A stretch of DNA of 64,000 bases from Blastochloris viridis (lineage in GTDB: Bacteria > Pseudomonadota > Alphaproteobacteria > UBA2136 > UBA6156): the NCBI GenBank assembly GCA_005768725.1, contig VAFM01000001.1, forward strand, positions 682,001 to 746,000. Reading direction: 5' to 3'. The translations under genes were made by a program, and so were the position numbers. The notes below the pieces were generated by a model. The model made no database searches. It had not been told where the DNA came from and was given only the letters and a program-made list of their open reading frames with translations. Shown here piece after piece: positions 17,729 through 30,666 of this stretch. Position 1 is the first letter of the stretch. Every line of letters begins with the position of its first letter.

Positions 17729-18847
17729 TTATTTGGCAGTCGTGCTATTGCCCGGGCCGCGGTAGCGGGAGAGCCAATGAGCATAGGGGGCGGGCAGCAC
17801 CCACGCCGGATTTTCGACTCCCAGCTTTTGGGCCAACTGATAGGCATAGTGAGGATCAGCCAGGTGCGCGCGGCCAATCATCACCAGATCTATCTGACCA
17901 TTAGCGATGGCCTGTTCGGCTACCTGCGGGTCATCCATGCCCCATGCCGTGGCCACAGGAAGTTTCGTCTCCTTGCGGACACGCTCGGCAATGGGAGCCA
18001 AGAAACCCGAGCCCCACGGAATGTTGGAGTTGGGCGCAGAAAAGCCCATGCTGACGCTGAGGAAATCCAAGCCACCTTCGCGGAACTGATTCGTCAGTTG
18101 GATGGCTTCGCGCAGCGTTTCCTCGTCGCGGCCATCGTACTCCAGCACACCAAAGCGGGCCGTCAGCGGCAGGTTCTCGGGCCATACTTCGCGTACGGCC
18201 GCGAGGGTTTCGAGCAGAAAACGGCTACGACCGGCAAGGTCTCCGCCATAGGTGTCGGTGCGCGTATTGGCATGGATGGAGAAGAAGCTTTGGCCTAAGT
18301 AGCCGTGGGCAAAGTGAAGCTCCAGCCACTTGAAACCGGCATCGCGTGCACGCTTGGCTGCGGCGACAAAATCAGCTTTGACGCGGGCGATGTCGTCCAG
18401 TGTCATCTCCTGCGGGGTTTTCGATAATCCTCCCCCGAATGCGATAGCCGATGGGGAAATGGTCGGCCAGCCGCGCGGATCACTTTCGGCAATATGGTCG
18501 TCGCCTTCCCACGGGCGGTTGGCGCTGGCTTTGCGGCCTGCATGGCCAATCTGGATACCCGGCACCGCGCCCGCGCTTTCAATCGCTTTGGCAATTTTTG
18601 CCATTTCGGCAGCCTGAACATCATTCCACAGTCCGGTGCACCCCGGTGTAATGCGCCCCTCGGGAGAGACTGCCGTCGCTTCTACGATCACCAGCCCTGC
18701 CCCACCGCGCGCCATGCCGGTGTAATGTGCCAGGTGCCAGTCGTTCGGCACGCCGTCTTCGGCGCTGTACTGGCACATGGGCGGCACCGCAATACGGTTA
18801 CGGAGCGTGACATCTTTGAGAGTGAACGGTGTGAAGAGAGCTGACAT
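17729..18847 (-). CDS. Old Yellow Enzyme family NADPH:flavin oxidoreductase (YqjM-like)
   Basis: 372 residues from MSALFTPFTLKD. It is a TIM-barrel FMN enzyme of the YqjM/NamA subgroup: the N-terminal PPMCQYSAEDG carries the modulating Cys, IQIGHAGRKAS has the substrate-binding His of this class, and HFAHGYLGQSFFS and NTRTDTYGG line the active site and phosphate region. VMIGRAHLADP completes the FMN phosphate site. The family reduces activated C=C bonds using NADPH, often as a detoxifying step. No regulator or partner gene is adjacent. The stop lies directly against the tRNA-Leu terminator, and transcription converges with it. Confidence 0.92.
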   Translation of the reverse strand: MSALFTPFTLKDVTLRNRIAVPPMCQYSAEDGVPNDWHLAHYTGMARGGAGLVIVEATAVSPEGRITPGCTGLWNDVQAAEMAKIAKAIESAGAVPGIQIGHAGRKASANRPWEGDDHIAESDPRGWPTISPSAIAFGGGLSKTPQEMTLDDIARVKADFVAAAKRARDAGFKWLELHFAHGYLGQSFFSIHANTRTDTYGGDLAGRSRFLLETLAAVREVWPENLPLTARFGVLEYDGRDEETLREAIQLTNQFREGGLDFLSVSMGFSAPNSNIPWGSGFLAPIAERVRKETKLPVATAWGMDDPQVAEQAIANGQIDLVMIGRAHLADPHYAYQLAQKLGVENPAWVLPAPYAHWLSRYRGPGNSTTAK

Positions 18848-18907
18848 AGGTGGCCTTTTCTTTATTTCGAATAATTCGTAATACCATAGACCACGCTTTT
18901 TGCAAAT

Positions 18908-18933
18908 CAAAAAAAGGGAGTCTGCCGACTCCC
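18908..18933 (-). terminator. Terminator of the 227-residue membrane protein gene
   Basis: GGGGAGTC/GACTCCC hairpin followed by seven T residues on the minus strand. Confidence 0.85.
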
Positions 18934-18942
18934 CTCATCAAC

Positions 18943-19626
18943 CTATTTGGTACGGCTGACTTTCAGCGCTTTGGCCAGATCGACCAGATAGGCCACAAAG
19001 TAAATGTAGAGCAAAAGCTCCTGCATTTCGCTGAAGCGCAGGCCATGGATATCGAGCGAAACACCTTCAATGCCCAGCTTGTTCACGTACTTCGGTACAC
19101 CGGCCAGAAACACCAGAACCGCAAGCGGCACATTTGCCAGCACCGGCATGAACCACTGCGGCAGATTAAAGATACGCGTACCGCGCTTGGCCTCCCACAG
19201 CGGCGCGATGATCCCGCCGAGATAGAGGGAGATCAGCAGCAACGCGCGCGGCTTTTGGTCCAGCCACGAGGATGTGTTGTGGAGATTCGTTTCCGATTGG
19301 TCATTACGTGCGGCAAACCAGCCTTCCGCTTCCCAGCCCATGTAGTGCTGGCCCCAGCTGATTTCTTCGCCCAGCACAAACACCAGACCCAACGCAAACA
19401 CTCCCAGCCAGACTTTTACCAGCAGCGGGTATTTACGCGTTGCCAGCAGCCAGAGATTCAATAGCAGTGCACTGACCAGAGCCAGCACCTGCAGGTTTTC
19501 AATGACCCCTAGCTCGGATGCCATATACAGCTGGTAGGTTTCCGGGCAGCAAAGGGCGACAGTAATATCGGTGACCATGGCCAGCAGGCCGAGAAGGAAG
19601 AGGGAGAGCGCAACAGTCAATTTCAT
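18943..19626 (-). CDS. Conserved integral membrane protein with a GEEISWGQ motif
   Basis: 227 residues with about six membrane segments (at roughly 3-25, 45-62, 68-86, 128-145, 155-175 and 200-220). The most striking motif, FVLGEEISWGQHYMGW at about 83-98, is followed by ETNLHNTSS at about 112-120, and the last segment carries RFSEMQELLLY. Acidic, His and Asn residues recur in or near membranes, so an intramembrane metal or lipid-modifying site is possible. I have seen this EEISWGQ pattern in uncharacterised bacterial membrane proteins but know no function. Its promoter places the transcription start at the ATG, so it is probably leaderless. Confidence 0.7.
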   Translation of the reverse strand: MKLTVALSLFLLGLLAMVTDITVALCCPETYQLYMASELGVIENLQVLALVSALLLNLWLLATRKYPLLVKVWLGVFALGLVFVLGEEISWGQHYMGWEAEGWFAARNDQSETNLHNTSSWLDQKPRALLLISLYLGGIIAPLWEAKRGTRIFNLPQWFMPVLANVPLAVLVFLAGVPKYVNKLGIEGVSLDIHGLRFSEMQELLLYIYFVAYLVDLAKALKVSRTK

Positions 19627-19632
19627 CCGTCT

Positions 19633-19661
19633 GCCCTACCCGCTTTTGTCAGATGAATCAA
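19633..19661 (-). promoter_or_regulatory. Promoter of the GEEISWGQ membrane protein, leaderless type
   Basis: TTGATT, 17-base spacer, TAGGGC. The -10 ends 6 bases before the ATG, so the expected transcription start is at the start codon. Confidence 0.55.
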
Positions 19662-19762
19662 CCTTTCCTGAATACTTCTTATGCGGTTAGCGCTTTTCGT
19701 GGCTTTTCAACTTTTGTCACATCCTTTTAAATACGACATATCGTTTAGGGAGAGACAGCATT

Positions 19763-20284
19763 ATGAAGATTATCGTGGGAAGCCTGAACGCCGCCAAAGT
19801 GGGGGCTGTGAAAGTGGCGGCCGACGCTTACTGGCCCGAGAATGAGGTTTGGGGTATTGACGCCGACAGCGGCGTGCCAGGCCAACCAAAAGGCTGGGAC
19901 GAAACCATGCGCGGCGCCCTGACCCGCGCCCGCAATGCTTACTATGCCGCCGAAGGCAAGGCCGATATCGGTGTCGGTTTAGAAGGCGGTGTGGTGGAGA
20001 TGGCCGGCCGCATGGTGCTGATGAACGTGGCCGCCGTATTTGATGGCACGCAGGAGTCGGCAGCCCCCGGCACCGGTACACCTCTGCCGGAAAGCTGGGC
20101 GATGGCCGTGCGTGAGGGACAGGAATTGGGCCCCTTCCTTGCCGAAAAGTTTGCCGGTTATAACCGTAAGATCGGTGCCATGCCGTTTGTTACCAACGGT
20201 GTTCTGCAGCGCGAAGCCATTTTTGCCGAAGCCCTGAAAGGTGCGCTGGCCCCTTGGGTGACGCCAGAAGCCTTCGCAGCCTGA
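19763..20284 (+). CDS. yjjX: Inosine/xanthosine triphosphatase (YjjX/DUF84 family)
   Basis: 173 residues of the normal YjjX length. The N-terminal KIIVGSLNAAKVGAVK is the nucleotide-binding loop, followed by SGVPGQPKGWDETMRGALTRARNA, IGVGLEGGV and a C-terminal FAEALKGALAPW. The family cleans the nucleotide pool by hydrolysing ITP and XTP to the diphosphate. A GGGAGAG ribosome-binding site and a TTGTCA-N17-CATATC promoter lie upstream; a hairpin terminator follows. It stands alone. Confidence 0.9.
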   Translation: MKIIVGSLNAAKVGAVKVAADAYWPENEVWGIDADSGVPGQPKGWDETMRGALTRARNAYYAAEGKADIGVGLEGGVVEMAGRMVLMNVAAVFDGTQESAAPGTGTPLPESWAMAVREGQELGPFLAEKFAGYNRKIGAMPFVTNGVLQREAIFAEALKGALAPWVTPEAFAA

Positions 20285-20338
20285 CGGCCCTCCGCCCATG
20301 GCGGTAGTGTCACAGGAGGGTACGCCAATCGGTTGTGC

Positions 20339-20362
20339 AAAGGGCCCAAACGGGGCCTTTTC
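20339..20362 (+). terminator. Terminator of yjjX
   Basis: AAAGGGCCC/GGGGCCTTTT hairpin with a short T tail. Confidence 0.65.
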
Positions 20363-20464
20363 GCTTGCCTGCGTTTAGCTGTCGCGCCTAGCATGCCAGT
20401 GCTGGAAAAAGATAAAAATCTGCCCGGCACTACGACTGACCGGAGAATAAAATAAACGAATAAA

Positions 20465-20556
20465 CCACCGGTGATGAGGTTTTGCTCTGCAAGAGGGAAA
20501 CCGGACTACACGTAAAGCCCCGAGAGCCAATAAGAATGCTCCGGGGCTTTTTTTTT
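20465..20556 (+). ncRNA. Candidate small RNA ending in a strong terminator
   Basis: This gene-free stretch between yjjX and ligA has a CCGGT/ACCGG stem (20468 and about 20499) enclosing a GATGAGG...CAAGAGGG region, then a single-stranded linker and the terminator at 20515-20556 with nine T residues. The next gene on this strand is far away, so it is not a leader. No known riboswitch or RNA family is recognised. Confidence 0.35.
20515..20556 (+). terminator. Terminator of the candidate sRNA, also facing ligA
   Basis: AGCCCCGAGAGC/GCTCCGGGGCT hairpin followed by nine T residues on the plus strand. On the minus strand it begins just after the ligA stop, but the T tail there is weak. Confidence 0.8.
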
Positions 20557-20558
20557 AT

Positions 20559-24289
<3,731 letters not shown>

Positions 24290-24295
24290 GGGAGA

Positions 24296-24324
24296 TTTTT
24301 AAACAGTATTCAGGTGCGTGGCAA
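24296..24324 (-). promoter_or_regulatory. Promoter of recN-ligA, leaderless type
   Basis: TTGCCA, 17-base spacer, TAAAAA, with the -10 ending 6 bases before the GTG start. It implies a leaderless message. Confidence 0.65.
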
Positions 24325-24448
24325 GCGATGACATTCGATTGCGGCCAAAACTGAGGCAGGAGATATGAATGAAAATAGCTTGAAAACCTTGATTTTATTG
24401 CATACATTAAGAAACTTTTTGGGACACCCACCTTTTAGGAGATATACC

Positions 24449-25198
24449 ATGCAAAAACATGATTCCCTTATTATATCCATGCTTTGTGGCCTTGCCTGCC
24501 TTTTCTTGTCAGTGTTTTTTAATATCTATGGAACCGAACCCATAAAGCCAGAGCCTCCTTTTCCTGATAGTCCAGGCCTTACAAATTCTTACTTAAGTAC
24601 ACTTGAAATGGCAAATCAGCATCGGATTGTAAAGCTTGCCTTACATGAGGATCCTTCCGGCTTTTTATACAGAGAACTCATGGCTTTTCCAAAGACTTCC
24701 CTACCTGATAAAGATCTTACCAATTGGTATGTCTTTGTTCTTATGTTTACTATTCCGATATCCTTTCTTGGAGTTATGGGTGTTGCATTCTGTATTTTTA
24801 TGAATTGGATAACAGAACCATCACCTCCCAAAGAACCTCATAAGGTTCAGGTTCGACATACACCTTCACCACCTCCACAACAGGTACCGATACCATATGT
24901 GCACGACCCATCTCGCATCGGTGACGGTGACAAATGGGTTACTGGCCGTAGCCGCATGGGAAGCCCCTACGACCACGATACCGGTAGAGCCTACTCCGAG
25001 CCTCAAGAACGTCTTTATGGTAATGCAGCCTTCGAACGCGATTTTGATAGGGATCGAATGGTTTCAAAAGCACCTCTTAGTCCCCGCGAGGTTTTTGAAC
25101 GAGACTTTGAACGCTCACTTGCAGAATCGCATGGTTACCATTTTAAAGATAGCGACGGCAACGACACTACTAGCAATGAAGGCAAAGACCATTACTAG
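24449..25198 (+). CDS. AT-rich two-pass membrane protein with a disordered tail
   Basis: 249 residues from MQKHDSLIISMLC, with an AGGAGATATACC ribosome-binding site; 28 earlier in-frame codons lack such a site. Membrane segments are at about 8-28 (IISMLCGLACLFLSVFF) and about 93-118 (YVFVLMFTIPISFLGVMG). The C-terminal half is cytoplasmic or periplasmic, Pro-rich and then charged (FERDFDRDR, FERDFERS repeats). Base composition is much lower in GC than the flanking recN and bamD, suggesting acquisition from elsewhere. No family recognised. Confidence 0.6.
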   Translation: MQKHDSLIISMLCGLACLFLSVFFNIYGTEPIKPEPPFPDSPGLTNSYLSTLEMANQHRIVKLALHEDPSGFLYRELMAFPKTSLPDKDLTNWYVFVLMFTIPISFLGVMGVAFCIFMNWITEPSPPKEPHKVQVRHTPSPPPQQVPIPYVHDPSRIGDGDKWVTGRSRMGSPYDHDTGRAYSEPQERLYGNAAFERDFDRDRMVSKAPLSPREVFERDFERSLAESHGYHFKDSDGNDTTSNEGKDHY

Positions 25199-25209
25199 TT
25201 TTCGTGAAA

Positions 25210-25237
25210 GAAAAAGGCGGCTTAGGCCGCCTTTTTC
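25210..25237. terminator. Terminator between the AT-rich membrane gene and bamD
   Basis: AAAAAGGCGGC/GCCGCCTTTTT hairpin, usable in both directions. Confidence 0.85.
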
Positions 25238-25252
25238 TGGTTTTTATGGTTT

Positions 25253-26080
25253 TTAGAAGAGTTCTTCCACGCCCTTGGCGAGCTTTTTGGCCCAGCTTTC
25301 CTTCTGGCCGACAGGTGCCAGTCTACGCGCCGTGAGAAGGTCGTAGGCGCGGGCGTACCACTCGGAACCCGGGTAGTTGTAGCCCAGAATGGCTGCGGCG
25401 CGGACGGCTTCGTCATCCACCCCCAGCGCCACGTAGCTTTCGGTAATACGGTACAGGGCTTCCGGCGTCTGGCTGGAGGTTTGATAGTTCTGAATCACGC
25501 TGCGGAAGCGGTTGATCGCCGGCAGCCACATCTTCTGGCCCTGGTAGTAGCGGCCTACGGTCATTTCCTTACCGGCCAGGTGGTCTTGGCAGAGGGTCAT
25601 TTTCAAGCGGGCGTCGCGCGCGTAAGGGCTTTGCGGGTAGCGGTTCACCACTTCGCTGAAGGCTTCCAACGCCTTCTGGGTTTCCGACTGGTCGCGCATC
25701 ACGTCAGCCATCTGGTTATAGTGGTTGAGGCCTGCCAGATAGTACATGTAGGCGAGGTCTTTATGCCCCGGGTGCATGCGGATGAAACGTTCGATGGTCA
25801 CGATCGATTCATCGTGGTCTTCGTTCAGCATCTGGGCATAGGCGGTCATGATCTGTCCACGGGTGGCCCAACCGGAATACGGATACTGGCGCTCAAGCTC
25901 TTCAAAAGCGTGCACGGCTTGCGGGTAGCGCTTCTCCTGCATGGCATCCATACCATTGTTATAAAGCTCGCCCACGCTGCCGGTGAGTTCGCCTTCCGGT
26001 TTGGACGATGCACAGCCTGCAAGAAGGGTGGTGCAAAGAAGGGCCGGAAGCAGAAGGGTGCCAAGAATGTTCTTTTTCAT
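25253..26080 (-). CDS. bamD: Outer membrane assembly lipoprotein BamD
   Basis: 275 residues. A lipoprotein signal ends with the lipobox LLAGC at about 18-22, then comes a helical TPR-rich body (YPQAVHAFEELERQYP, AFSEVVNRYPQSPYA, AINRFRSVIQNY) of the BamD/ComL type. It is anchored to the inner leaflet of the outer membrane, where it works with BamA to insert beta-barrels. The C-terminal ETAR-like helix (GQKESWAKKLAKGVEEL) is shorter than in gammaproteobacteria. It is transcribed alone, converging with the AT-rich gene. Confidence 0.95.
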   Translation of the reverse strand: MKKNILGTLLLPALLCTTLLAGCASSKPEGELTGSVGELYNNGMDAMQEKRYPQAVHAFEELERQYPYSGWATRGQIMTAYAQMLNEDHDESIVTIERFIRMHPGHKDLAYMYYLAGLNHYNQMADVMRDQSETQKALEAFSEVVNRYPQSPYARDARLKMTLCQDHLAGKEMTVGRYYQGQKMWLPAINRFRSVIQNYQTSSQTPEALYRITESYVALGVDDEAVRAAAILGYNYPGSEWYARAYDLLTARRLAPVGQKESWAKKLAKGVEELF

Positions 26081-26137
26081 GGCGCTAGAGTGCCGCAGCG
26101 GCGAGAGCGTGACAAGAGGGTATTTCGGTTCCGCTAC

Positions 26138-26166
26138 GAAAAGAGGCGGCCACGCCGCCCCTTCTC
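26138..26166 (-). terminator. Terminator of the diguanylate cyclase gene
   Basis: GGCGGC/GCCGCC hairpin followed by TCTTTT on the minus strand. Confidence 0.6.
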
Positions 26167-26179
26167 TTCTCCGGTAAAC

Positions 26180-26959
26180 CTAGGAGTAGAAACGGTAGCC
26201 GTTACGGCCCGCCTTCTTCACGGCATACATCGTTTCATCGGCAGCCTGCAGCAGCGACTCTACAGTGCTACCGTCGGTCGGTGCCATGGTGATACCGATG
26301 GAGGCGCCCAGCTTGATGCGTAAGTCATTCAGCCAGATCGGTTCGTTAATAAGGTCGATAATCTTCTTCACGCGCTCTTCCACCAGAGCTTTGTCGGACT
26401 GACCGTAGAGCACGATGATGAACTCGTCGCCACCGAGACGCGCTACGGTGTCATCTTCCCGTACGCAGGCACGGAAGAGCTCGGCGACCTTGCGCAGTAC
26501 GGCGTCGCCGGCTTCGTGACCATAGGTGTCATTCACCGGTTTGAATTTATCGAGGTCGATATACAGCAAGGCCAGCGGCTGTTGACGCTTGAAGGCAGCG
26601 TCCAGCTTTTGCAGTACACCACGGCGGTTGGCGAGACCGGTCAGCGGATCAGTGTTGGCTTGCTGAGTGGCTTTGTCGGCCTTGGAGAGACGACCAATGG
26701 CGGCGGCCAGGTTACCGATTTCATCGATGCGCTTGAGATTCAGAGAATCCGGCACCATGCCGCTTTCAATCTTTTCGACCGCATGACGCATCTGCTCGAT
26801 CGCGGCCGCATCCTGACGGGCAAGAAGGGCCACAAACCCAAGCACGCCGATGATCGTGATGAGCGTACCGAAGACGGCACTGATAGCAAATGTAAGAGCC
26901 GCACCTACAACCAGTGTTGCGGCGACGGGAATGACATAGCGTTGAGAGAGGTTTTTCAT
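26180..26959 (-). CDS. Membrane-anchored diguanylate cyclase (GGDEF)
   Basis: 259 residues. Two hydrophobic stretches fill about residues 8-47, followed by a HAMP-like signalling helix and then a complete GGDEF domain from about 100. The active-site motif GGDEF is at 176-180, the nucleotide-binding DLDKFKPVND is at about 135-144, and the inhibitory I-site RxxD (Arg167, Asp170) sits five residues before GGDEF, so c-di-GMP feedback is likely. There is no EAL domain. It would make cyclic di-GMP in response to an unknown membrane cue. It lies downstream of the parA fusion, beyond a terminator. Confidence 0.93.
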   Translation of the reverse strand: MKNLSQRYVIPVAATLVVGAALTFAISAVFGTLITIIGVLGFVALLARQDAAAIEQMRHAVEKIESGMVPDSLNLKRIDEIGNLAAAIGRLSKADKATQQANTDPLTGLANRRGVLQKLDAAFKRQQPLALLYIDLDKFKPVNDTYGHEAGDAVLRKVAELFRACVREDDTVARLGGDEFIIVLYGQSDKALVEERVKKIIDLINEPIWLNDLRIKLGASIGITMAPTDGSTVESLLQAADETMYAVKKAGRNGYRFYS

Positions 26960-27016
26960 GGGCGTTAGTCTTGAGTTTTTCCGGGCCGCTGTCTAGTGGT
27001 TTTGCCATTATAGACA

Positions 27017-27046
27017 ACAAAAAACCAGCCCGAAGGCTGGTTCTTT
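27017..27046 (-). terminator. Terminator behind the ParA-H1 fusion gene
   Basis: AACCAGCC/GGCTGGTT hairpin with six T residues on the minus strand. Confidence 0.85.
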
Positions 27047-27061
27047 CGCAGAAGCGAAGAC

Positions 27062-28216
<1,155 letters not shown>

Positions 28217-28255
28217 GATAAAGGTGTGCTCCTTGTTATTTAACTAACGCGGATG

Positions 28256-28274
28256 TTACGCATGAGTTGCGTAA
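28256..28274. promoter_or_regulatory. Perfect palindrome between parA and dprA
   Basis: TTACGCA, five bases, TGCGTAA: a 7-base perfect inverted repeat 40 bases upstream of the parA fusion start in a divergent intergenic region. The size and symmetry suit a dimeric repressor or ParB-like site, but no regulator is identified. Confidence 0.4.
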
Positions 28275-28474
28275 ATGGTGAAGTGGGAATGGTGAAAACA
28301 CGTGCAATGCCAATGTGATGGTGTGACATATTTACGATAAAAACGATTGCGCAGACCCGCATTTTGTGGCGGAATTGCTGGGTAAATTGATTTCATCTGC
28401 TGATTGCGCACGCACATCTTGTGGTTGATTTCGCAGCATGCAAACATGTAGCAAATGAAGACATTTTTTACGCG

Positions 28475-29620
28475 ATGACATCGTCTCCACTCTCTCCGCA
28501 CAACCCTGAATGGCTAGCCAAACTGCGGCTTGCGCGTACATCGGGAATTGGTCCCGTCTCTTTCCGCAAACTTATGCGACTACGAGAAAATGCATGCGAC
28601 ATTGTAGCTGACTGGGATAACTTAGGTATGAAATTACCCAAGCTGGCGGCGGCAGACAGCGTGATGCGCGAGCTTGATACACTGCACAAAAACGGCGGAA
28701 CACTTCTGCTGCACGGTGATGAAAATTACCCGAAATTCCTGACAGAACTTCCTGACGCACCCCTCGTGTTGAGTGTACTGGGAGATGTGAATTTACTTCA
28801 TACGCGCCAGGTTGCGATTGTCGGAAACCGTAATGCCAGCGCGGCTGGCATGAGCTGGAGCAAGCAGATGGCGAGTGATCTGGCACGTGCGCATGTTGCC
28901 GTCACGAGCGGACTTGCGCGCGGCATCGATACCGCCGCGCATGAAGGTGCACTTGCTGCGAATGGTGTGACGATTGCAGTCGTCGCCGGCGGTGTCGATC
29001 ACATCTATCCGCCTGAAAATTCCAAGCTGCGTGAAGCGATTATTGCGCACGGATGTGTGGTGAGCGAACAGGCGTGGGGGATGACTCCCACCGCAAGTTT
29101 ATTCCCGCGTCGCAACCGCATTATTGCAGGCTTAAGCATCGGTGTGGCGGTGAGTGAAGCGACGCGCCACAGCGGCAGCCTGATAACCGCCGAGTGTGCA
29201 CTGGAGTATAACCGCGAAGTGTGGGCGGTGCCGGGAAGCCCTGCGGATCCGCGCAGTGGCGGGCCTAACTGGCTTCTCAAAAACGGTGCGACACTGATTG
29301 AAAATGCCGCCGATATTCTGTGCGATCTGCCAAGCTCCCCTGCCCCGTATGCACCGAAAGTTGCGCAGACGAATCTGTTTGACGCACCCAACGAAGAAAC
29401 ACCGATTATCGCAACTGTCGCGCCCGACACGACATCTCCTCAAAGCTCTCTCTCGCCAACGCAAAATGTGTTTGGGCTGTTAAGCGGAGTTGGTATCACC
29501 TTCGATGAATTAGTGCGCCAAAGCGGCTTAGATGAAGCCGGTTTAAGCGGTGTGTTGATCGAACTGGAACTGGATGGCCACGCCGTGCGTGAAGCCGATG
29601 GACGTTGGCGCCGCGCGTAA
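28475..29620 (+). CDS. dprA: DNA processing protein DprA (Smf)
   Basis: 381 residues from the ATG at MTSSPLSPHNPEW; a GTG 18 codons earlier is open but less likely. It has an N-terminal SAM-like domain (GIGPVSFRKLM), then a Rossmann-type fold with the DprA motif SGLARGIDTAAHEGAL, GGVDHIYPPEN, SLFPRRNRIIAGLS and TAECALEYNREVWAVPGS. The C-terminal winged-helix region (ITFDELVRQSGLDEAGLSGVLIELELDG) is present. DprA loads RecA on incoming single-stranded DNA during transformation; nearby genes give no other competence clue. Confidence 0.93.
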   Translation: MTSSPLSPHNPEWLAKLRLARTSGIGPVSFRKLMRLRENACDIVADWDNLGMKLPKLAAADSVMRELDTLHKNGGTLLLHGDENYPKFLTELPDAPLVLSVLGDVNLLHTRQVAIVGNRNASAAGMSWSKQMASDLARAHVAVTSGLARGIDTAAHEGALAANGVTIAVVAGGVDHIYPPENSKLREAIIAHGCVVSEQAWGMTPTASLFPRRNRIIAGLSIGVAVSEATRHSGSLITAECALEYNREVWAVPGSPADPRSGGPNWLLKNGATLIENAADILCDLPSSPAPYAPKVAQTNLFDAPNEETPIIATVAPDTTSPQSSLSPTQNVFGLLSGVGITFDELVRQSGLDEAGLSGVLIELELDGHAVREADGRWRRA

Positions 29621-29626
29621 TTTTTA

Positions 29627-30022
29627 CTACGCCGCGAGTGCCTGCAAACGCTTTACCACGCTCACAAAACCGTTGCGGCGGTTGGGCGAAAGGTGCTGCA
29701 TCAGGTTGGTGGGTTTCAGTAATTCCGGCAAGTCCAGCGCAGCTATTTCTTCGCGGGTTTTGTGGTGATACGCCATGTGCACCAGCGCCATGAGACCCTT
29801 CACAATCAGCGCATCGCTTTCCAGATGAATGTCGGTCTTGTCGTTGTTCCAACCGACCGTTAACCACACGCGGGATGTGCAGCCGGGCACGAGATTGTCC
29901 TCGGTTTTTTCAGCAGCAGGCATAGGCGGCAGCGTGCGCGCAAGCTCGATCACGTAGGTGTAACGCTGCTCCCAGTCGGGTAGCAGAGAGAGCGTTTCAA
30001 GGGCTTCATTCAGGGTTGTCAT
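29627..30022 (-). CDS. sufE: SufE-family sulfur acceptor
   Basis: 131 residues. The active-site Cys48 is in LVPGCTSRVWL, followed by the usual DALIVKGLMALV helix and the C-terminal LSPNRRNGFVSV. It accepts sulfane sulfur from a SufS-type desulfurase for Fe-S cluster assembly. The rest of a suf operon is not here. It is last in a run cysS-ygjV-sufE with gaps of 14 and 36 bases, so they are likely co-transcribed. It converges with dprA. Confidence 0.92.
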   Translation of the reverse strand: MTTLNEALETLSLLPDWEQRYTYVIELARTLPPMPAAEKTEDNLVPGCTSRVWLTVGWNNDKTDIHLESDALIVKGLMALVHMAYHHKTREEIAALDLPELLKPTNLMQHLSPNRRNGFVSVVKRLQALAA

Positions 30023-30058
30023 AGCATCGTCTTCGTGTCGTATCGTGTTCTTAAAATT

Positions 30059-30652
30059 CTATTCGCGTGGTTGCTTGCGGCGGTCGAACAAGCCCACGCC
30101 GCCGTGCGCCGCCATGGGCACCGAGTGTGCGGTGACCGGCGGCAACGCTTTGTGAGCGCGGGTTACGCGGTAGATGGTGTAGATGTTGAGGGAGGAGTAG
30201 AAAAGCTCCTGTGCAATGCCCATCACCGACTGGTGGTAGACGTTGTAGGCGATCCAGCAGGCCGAGACCATCAGCATCACGCAGCGCAGCTGTGGACCTT
30301 TAAGCTGGAACACCGCATAGGTGGCCATGATGTTTGCCAGCACCGGCAGCGCGCTTTGTGGGCCAAGGTAGGTAAAGTGGCCGCACACCATGCCAAGCAC
30401 GATGAAGAATGTCATCCATAGCAGGCTTTCGCGGGCGTGGGTCATCTTGTTGGCAACCCAGTAACGGCCCGCCGCGACAAAACAGATGGCCACACCGACC
30501 CATGCCCCTAACAGCGCGTAGTGCGCAGCCATCAGTACCGAGGAAATGGCAAATGCCGTGCGGAAATTGCGGTCGGCCGGATGCCAGAAACCATACACGC
30601 CCCAGGCAAAGCTGAGGGTCGCAAAAATCTGGCTGAGAAGGTAGAGGGTCAT
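30059..30652 (-). CDS. YgjV-family inner membrane protein
   Basis: 197 residues with about six membrane helices in the first 165, then a polar tail ending in RKQPRE. The N-terminus resembles YgjV-type proteins (IFATLSFAWGVYGFW, then a helix with LMAAHYALLGAWVGV, ARYW-like region and NIYTIYR). The function of the family is unknown. Positioned between cysS and sufE in a probable operon with small gaps. Confidence 0.75.
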   Translation of the reverse strand: MTLYLLSQIFATLSFAWGVYGFWHPADRNFRTAFAISSVLMAAHYALLGAWVGVAICFVAAGRYWVANKMTHARESLLWMTFFIVLGMVCGHFTYLGPQSALPVLANIMATYAVFQLKGPQLRCVMLMVSACWIAYNVYHQSVMGIAQELFYSSLNIYTIYRVTRAHKALPPVTAHSVPMAAHGGVGLFDRRKQPRE

Positions 30653-30666
30653 GGCCCGTGCTTACG

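Noticed and set aside
20465..20556. Known riboswitch (SAM, fluoride, guanidine, c-di-GMP) before ligA
   Set aside because: None of the consensus cores that I remember is present, and there is no gene downstream on that strand.
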